From positions 1 to 8,717 of the forward strand of contig JAVBMT010000031.1 of assembly GCA_031552195.1 (NCBI GenBank): 8,717 nucleotides of DNA, read 5' to 3'. The notes under the pieces are model-generated. The model was not told the DNA's origin, did not search any database, and saw nothing but the letters and a program-made list of their open reading frames with translations. The DNA comes from JAVBMP01 sp031552195 (GTDB lineage: Bacteria; Desulfobacterota; Desulfovibrionia; Desulfovibrionales; Desulfovibrionaceae). How positions within the stretch are numbered: position 1 is the first letter of the stretch; every line of letters starts with the position of its first letter. Shown in pieces: positions 5,851 to 8,717 of this stretch. A program made the position numbers and the translations under genes.

Positions 5851-7956
5851 ATGTCTTTTAAATTACGCGGCAAGATTCTGATTCCTGTCATATTCTCACT
5901 TCTGGTCATGGGCGGTTTGACCGTGTGGGTCATTCACGACACGACTTCCTCCATTCTCACTGATTCAGTAAATTCCAAACTGCAAAGCGATATGGAAACA
6001 GTGACCACAGGCCTGACCGGAGCCAGGGACGGCATTGTGCAAGACCTTGAGGGCACCGCGATCATTCGCCCGGTGCGTCTGCTGCTGACCGCCAAACAGG
6101 AAGGGGCTGAACTGACTGAAACCTTGAAAGTAATGCACTTTTCACTTGCCACCAAACCCTTTGTAAAAGACAAAACTTTCCGTTTTATCAACGTAGCGGA
6201 CAAAAACGGCAACGTCATAATGAGCAGTGACCCCAAGGAAATGGGAATCGCGGAAAATTCCGGCATCAATCCCGCCGCGGGGCAGGTTCCTCCTGTTCCA
6301 GCCAAGGTGCGGAACCCCGGCTTGCTGAACAAAGTCATTCAAACCAAGGCGCTGGCGGTCGGCGAAGCCGCCGAGCTTGAGCCGAACACAGCCTTTGTGC
6401 CGTTCGCCGTTCCCGTTATGGGCCCGAATGGCGAAGTAGCGGGCATAATCGAAGCCTATGTGAATTTCTCCTTGCTGGGCGACAAATTCGTAAAAAAGAT
6501 ACGCATCGGCCAGAACGGAATCGCTTTTGTGGCCGGAGAACGCGGAGTCATCATTTACAACGACGCCGGTAAAAAACTGGTCATGAAGGAACCGGACAAG
6601 ACCTTCCTTACGCCCAAGCTGGTGGCCGCGAAAGAAGGCCGTGAAGTTTACAGCTACGCGGACTCATGGTGGACGGCGTTTTTTTCCACAGACCCGGTGA
6701 CCAACTGGACCACAATCGTAAAAGTCAAAAATGACGAAGTGTTCGCACCTATAAATACGGTCACGCGCATGCTGGTTATTGCCAACATGGCTTATATTCT
6801 GGTTATCGGCGGAGTTTTGTTCATTATAGTAAGCTTCTTCTCGAAACGCCTGAGCCGTACCCTGAACTTCGCCACCAAGGTTGCCGGGGGCGACCTTAAC
6901 GAGCATGTGGCCGTGACTTCCAATGATGAAATCGGATTGCTGGGCCATGAACTTAACTCCATGGTCGACGCCCTGAAGCAAATGATAAAGACCAGCGAGC
7001 AGAAGGCCGACGAAGCCAAGGAACAGACTGAACGGGCGGAAAAAGCCGTGCTTGAGGCGGAACGCATGCAGCGCGAAGCGGAAAAAGCCAGGCAGGAAGG
7101 CGTGCGCCATGCGGCCGGACAGCTTCAGGAACTGGTTGAAGCCCTGCACAAAAACACCGCCATAATGCAAACGCGCATCACTGCCGTGGCTGATGGGGCG
7201 GAAGCGCAGCGCAGGCAGTCTGAAGCCAACAGCGCCGAACTCTTCCGGCTTAACGACAGCGTGTCGCATGTGGGCAGAAGCGCGGAAAACGCCGCTGAAG
7301 GCGCGGCCCAGGCCGACAGTTTGGCGGAAAAAGGCGCGGTCTCCGTCCACGCGGTGGCGGAATCCATTAAAAACGTCAACACGCAAGCCAGCCGGCTTAA
7401 AGAAAGCCTGCATACCCTGGGAACCAGCGCCGAAGGCATCAACGCCATCATGCTCGTTATTTCAGACATTGCCGACCAGACCAACCTGCTGGCTTTGAAC
7501 GCGGCCATTGAGGCGGCCAGGGCCGGAGAATCGGGGCGGGGTTTCGCCGTTGTGGCCGACGAAGTGCGCAAACTGGCGGAAAAGACCATGACCGCCACCA
7601 AGGAAGTTGGCGTTACAGTCAAGGAAATTCAGGCTTCCAGCAAAGAGAACTATTCACTTATGGATGAAACTTCGCGCACGGTGGAACTTACCAGCTCACT
7701 GACCGAAGAAGCCGGAGCCTCGCTGCGGGAAATTGTATCCGCCGTGCGCCACAACGCCGACTATGTGCAAAAAATAAAACAGGCCAGCCACGAGCAGGAC
7801 GCCATAAGCATGGGCATTACCCGTGGCGCGGAAAAAATAGATACGGTTTCGCGCGAAACAGCCGCCATGATGCTTGAAACGAAAGAACTGCTCGATTCAA
7901 TGGCGAACACGACGCAAAATCTTTTCGCAATGCTTCATGAACTGAAAAATTCATAG
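5851..7956 (+). CDS. Methyl-accepting chemotaxis protein with dCache-like sensor
   Basis: An inner-membrane chemoreceptor of 701 residues that passes ligand signals to the CheA/CheW kinase complex and so steers the flagella. The order is: membrane segment about 10-29; periplasmic sensor about 35-300, of double-Cache type by length and by motifs such as FRFINVADKNGNVIMSSDP (109-127) and FVPFAVPVMGPNGEVAGII (182-200); second membrane segment about 307-330; HAMP about 331-383; a charged coiled coil (about 380-420, Ala/Glu/Lys-rich); then the long signalling hairpin. The hairpin tip is almost invariant: ISDIADQTNLLALNAAIEAA (538-557) followed by RAGESGRGFAVVADEVRKLAEKT. Flanking Glu/Gln-rich helices should carry the methylation sites. 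The C-terminus (LHELKNS) lacks an NWETF-type CheR/CheB docking pentapeptide. The ligand cannot be read from sequence; dCache sensors often bind amino acids or small organic acids. It is monocistronic, with its own promoter and a strong terminator. Confidence 0.95.
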   Translation: MSFKLRGKILIPVIFSLLVMGGLTVWVIHDTTSSILTDSVNSKLQSDMETVTTGLTGARDGIVQDLEGTAIIRPVRLLLTAKQEGAELTETLKVMHFSLATKPFVKDKTFRFINVADKNGNVIMSSDPKEMGIAENSGINPAAGQVPPVPAKVRNPGLLNKVIQTKALAVGEAAELEPNTAFVPFAVPVMGPNGEVAGIIEAYVNFSLLGDKFVKKIRIGQNGIAFVAGERGVIIYNDAGKKLVMKEPDKTFLTPKLVAAKEGREVYSYADSWWTAFFSTDPVTNWTTIVKVKNDEVFAPINTVTRMLVIANMAYILVIGGVLFIIVSFFSKRLSRTLNFATKVAGGDLNEHVAVTSNDEIGLLGHELNSMVDALKQMIKTSEQKADEAKEQTERAEKAVLEAERMQREAEKARQEGVRHAAGQLQELVEALHKNTAIMQTRITAVADGAEAQRRQSEANSAELFRLNDSVSHVGRSAENAAEGAAQADSLAEKGAVSVHAVAESIKNVNTQASRLKESLHTLGTSAEGINAIMLVISDIADQTNLLALNAAIEAARAGESGRGFAVVADEVRKLAEKTMTATKEVGVTVKEIQASSKENYSLMDETSRTVELTSSLTEEAGASLREIVSAVRHNADYVQKIKQASHEQDAISMGITRGAEKIDTVSRETAAMMLETKELLDSMANTTQNLFAMLHELKNS

Positions 7957-7974
7957 GAAACGCCCGGTTGCGCC

Positions 7975-7995
7975 GGCGGCCGCGCGAAGGCCGCC
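7975..7995 (+). terminator. First GC hairpin after the chemoreceptor gene
   Basis: GGCGGCC (7975-7981) pairs with GGCCGCC (7989-7995) around a 7-base loop, starting 18 bases after the stop codon. No T tract follows, so termination here would be weak; the stronger terminator lies 50 bases further on. It may serve as a 3'-end stabiliser. Confidence 0.45.
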
Positions 7996-8044
7996 CGCAA
8001 ACGGCGACGCACAGGTTTTGACTTGGCGGAAAAATAAATCCCCG

Positions 8045-8088
8045 ATAAATATCCCCGGCTAATTGATCTGCCGGGGATATTTATTTTT
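8045..8088 (+). terminator. Strong intrinsic terminator
   Basis: ATAAATATCCCCGGC (8045-8059) pairs exactly with GCCGGGGATATTTAT (8070-8084) across a 10-base loop, and the stem runs into a TTTTT tract (8084-8088). This is the textbook form of a factor-independent terminator. On the minus strand the stem is followed by a less perfect T-rich sequence (ATTTATTTTT, from 8030-8039), so it may work in both directions. It insulates the rhs fragment from chemoreceptor transcription. Confidence 0.85.
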
Positions 8089-8369
8089 GCGTGATTGCGC
8101 ATGTGACGCGAATTTTCCCCAATTTCGTTCGCACCGCGCTTTATGGCGAATTAACTTTAACTTTTCTCTACGCCTTTTGCGCATATGCCTGCCAGTTGCG
8201 AAAAGCATACAACATTCAAAGTTTTTTTAGATACGCAAAAGGGAAGATCATTTGCCAGAGGCATGCCTGCGGACGCAAAAACCTGTCAAGTAAGCCTGAA
8301 GGCTTTTCTCCGCCGCCCCGCGTTTCTTCAAAAACCGCCCGCACAGTGGCGGAAGCTCTTTACCCGAAC

Positions 8370-8717
8370 ATGCCCAACCAGAAAAGTTCATCCGCCCTGC
8401 ACCGCCTGTTCGGGCCGGACGCGGGCGGCAAGGTTATTTTGTTCGCGGGCTGCGACCAGGTGGGCACCCCTAAGATTTTCGTGCGGGCCGGAAAAGATTC
8501 CATGGAAGGCGGGACGCTTTGCAAAAAAATATTCTATGACAGCTTCGGCAACGCGCAGCACGATTCCGAACCGCAACTTTTCATGCCCATAGGCTTTGCC
8601 GGCGGCCTGTATGACCGCGACACCGGCCTTGTAAGGTTCGGTTATAGGGATTATGATCCGAAAACGGGCCGCTTCACCGCGCCGGACCCGGCCAAAGACC
8701 TGCGCGGCGACGGCGAT
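8370..8717 (+). CDS. Rhs core fragment, running off the right edge
   Basis: The 116 visible codons end in a clear Rhs repeat-associated core: ILFAGCDQVGTPKIFVR, then KIFYDSFGN, then GFAGGLYDRDTGLVRFGYRD and YDPKTGRFTAPDPAKD. Full Rhs proteins are long YD-repeat shells, often over 1000 residues, that enclose a variable C-terminal toxin. The visible motifs belong just before the shell's last cleavage motif, so the toxin or other variable tip should start shortly past the window. Here nearly the whole shell is missing: upstream lie non-coding sequence and a terminator. The first in-frame ATG is at 8370, with only a weak GGAAG some 15 bases before it; GTG at 8346 is an alternative. It is best read as an orphan rhs tip or a 5'-truncated pseudogene. 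The family call is firm; the start and the expression are not. Confidence 0.8.
   Translation, partial: MPNQKSSSALHRLFGPDAGGKVILFAGCDQVGTPKIFVRAGKDSMEGGTLCKKIFYDSFGNAQHDSEPQLFMPIGFAGGLYDRDTGLVRFGYRDYDPKTGRFTAPDPAKDLRGDGD

Larger units (their letters stand above)
7957..8369 (+). other. Intergenic region between chemoreceptor and rhs fragment
   Basis: The left part holds two hairpins (7975-7995 and 8045-8088). From about 8090 to 8260 the sequence is AT-richer and shows no codon pattern of a gene, although the frame of the downstream rhs fragment happens to stay open back to a stop at 8064-8066. The peptide this would encode is rich in Cys and basic residues and does not look like Rhs. A junction between ordinary intergenic DNA and rhs core sequence therefore probably lies around 8280-8370. 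Confidence 0.5.

Noticed and set aside
6664..7413. Minus-strand open frame of 249 codons
   Set aside because: It is fully antisense to the chemoreceptor, and its length follows from the GC-rich, repetitive codons of the coiled coil and signalling helices.
8185..8592. Plus-strand open frame of 135 codons ending at 8592
   Set aside because: It overlaps the rhs core in another frame; the rhs frame carries unmistakable family motifs, while this one is a low-quality Arg/Pro/Cys-rich shadow.
1..8717. CRISPR array, tRNA, rRNA or intact insertion sequence
   Set aside because: No regularly spaced direct repeats, no tRNA-like cloverleaf sequence and no transposase motifs were found in reading both strands.

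Overview
The window reads as a chromosomal segment of a motile Gram-negative bacterium, most likely a deltaproteobacterium close to Desulfovibrio. This rests on the style of the methyl-accepting chemotaxis protein (a large periplasmic dCache-like sensor, then HAMP, then a charged Ala/Glu/Lys coiled coil), the Rhs core wording at the right edge, the S1-domain protein and the FlgE-type hook protein. It is inference from protein character, not from a search.

Layout from left to right. Positions 1-282 hold no convincing gene but are dense in inverted repeats, including a perfect 14-bp hairpin. On the minus strand, 283-1212 encodes a small exported protein of unknown family. Behind it (1389-1765, minus) lies a decayed and truncated paralogue, with a terminator-like hairpin between the two. 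In-frame sequence just upstream of the intact gene encodes a second, complete signal peptide with its own ribosome binding site. This block looks like the remains of a tandem family that has lost members. An AT-rich, gene-free stretch (1766-2182) follows. It contains a large imperfect hairpin just past the flgE stop.

The centre is conserved core genome. flgE (2183-3658, minus) encodes the flagellar hook protein and has a very good sigma-54 (-24/-12) promoter match at 3769-3784. Divergently, 3971-5608 (plus) encodes a five-domain S1 RNA-binding protein with an unusual N-terminal octapeptide repeat and a Gly/Arg-rich tail. A hairpin follows its stop codon. Next, 5851-7956 (plus) encodes a membrane chemoreceptor behind a near-consensus sigma-70 promoter with exact 17-bp spacing. 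Two hairpins follow it, the second (8045-8088) a textbook intrinsic terminator.

The right edge (8370-8717, plus, running off the window) encodes the C-terminal end of an Rhs core domain. Its reading frame begins abruptly after non-coding sequence, without the long YD-repeat shell that normally precedes it. It is therefore either an orphan rhs tip or a 5'-truncated gene, and its variable, possibly toxic, C-terminus would lie just beyond the window.

flgE and the chemoreceptor both serve motility, but they are not co-transcribed and appear to use different sigma factors. I found no RNA genes, CRISPR array or intact insertion sequence. No wholly new system is evident. The most unusual items are the decaying exported-protein family with stacked signal peptides, the orphan-like rhs tip and the octapeptide repeat on the S1 protein.
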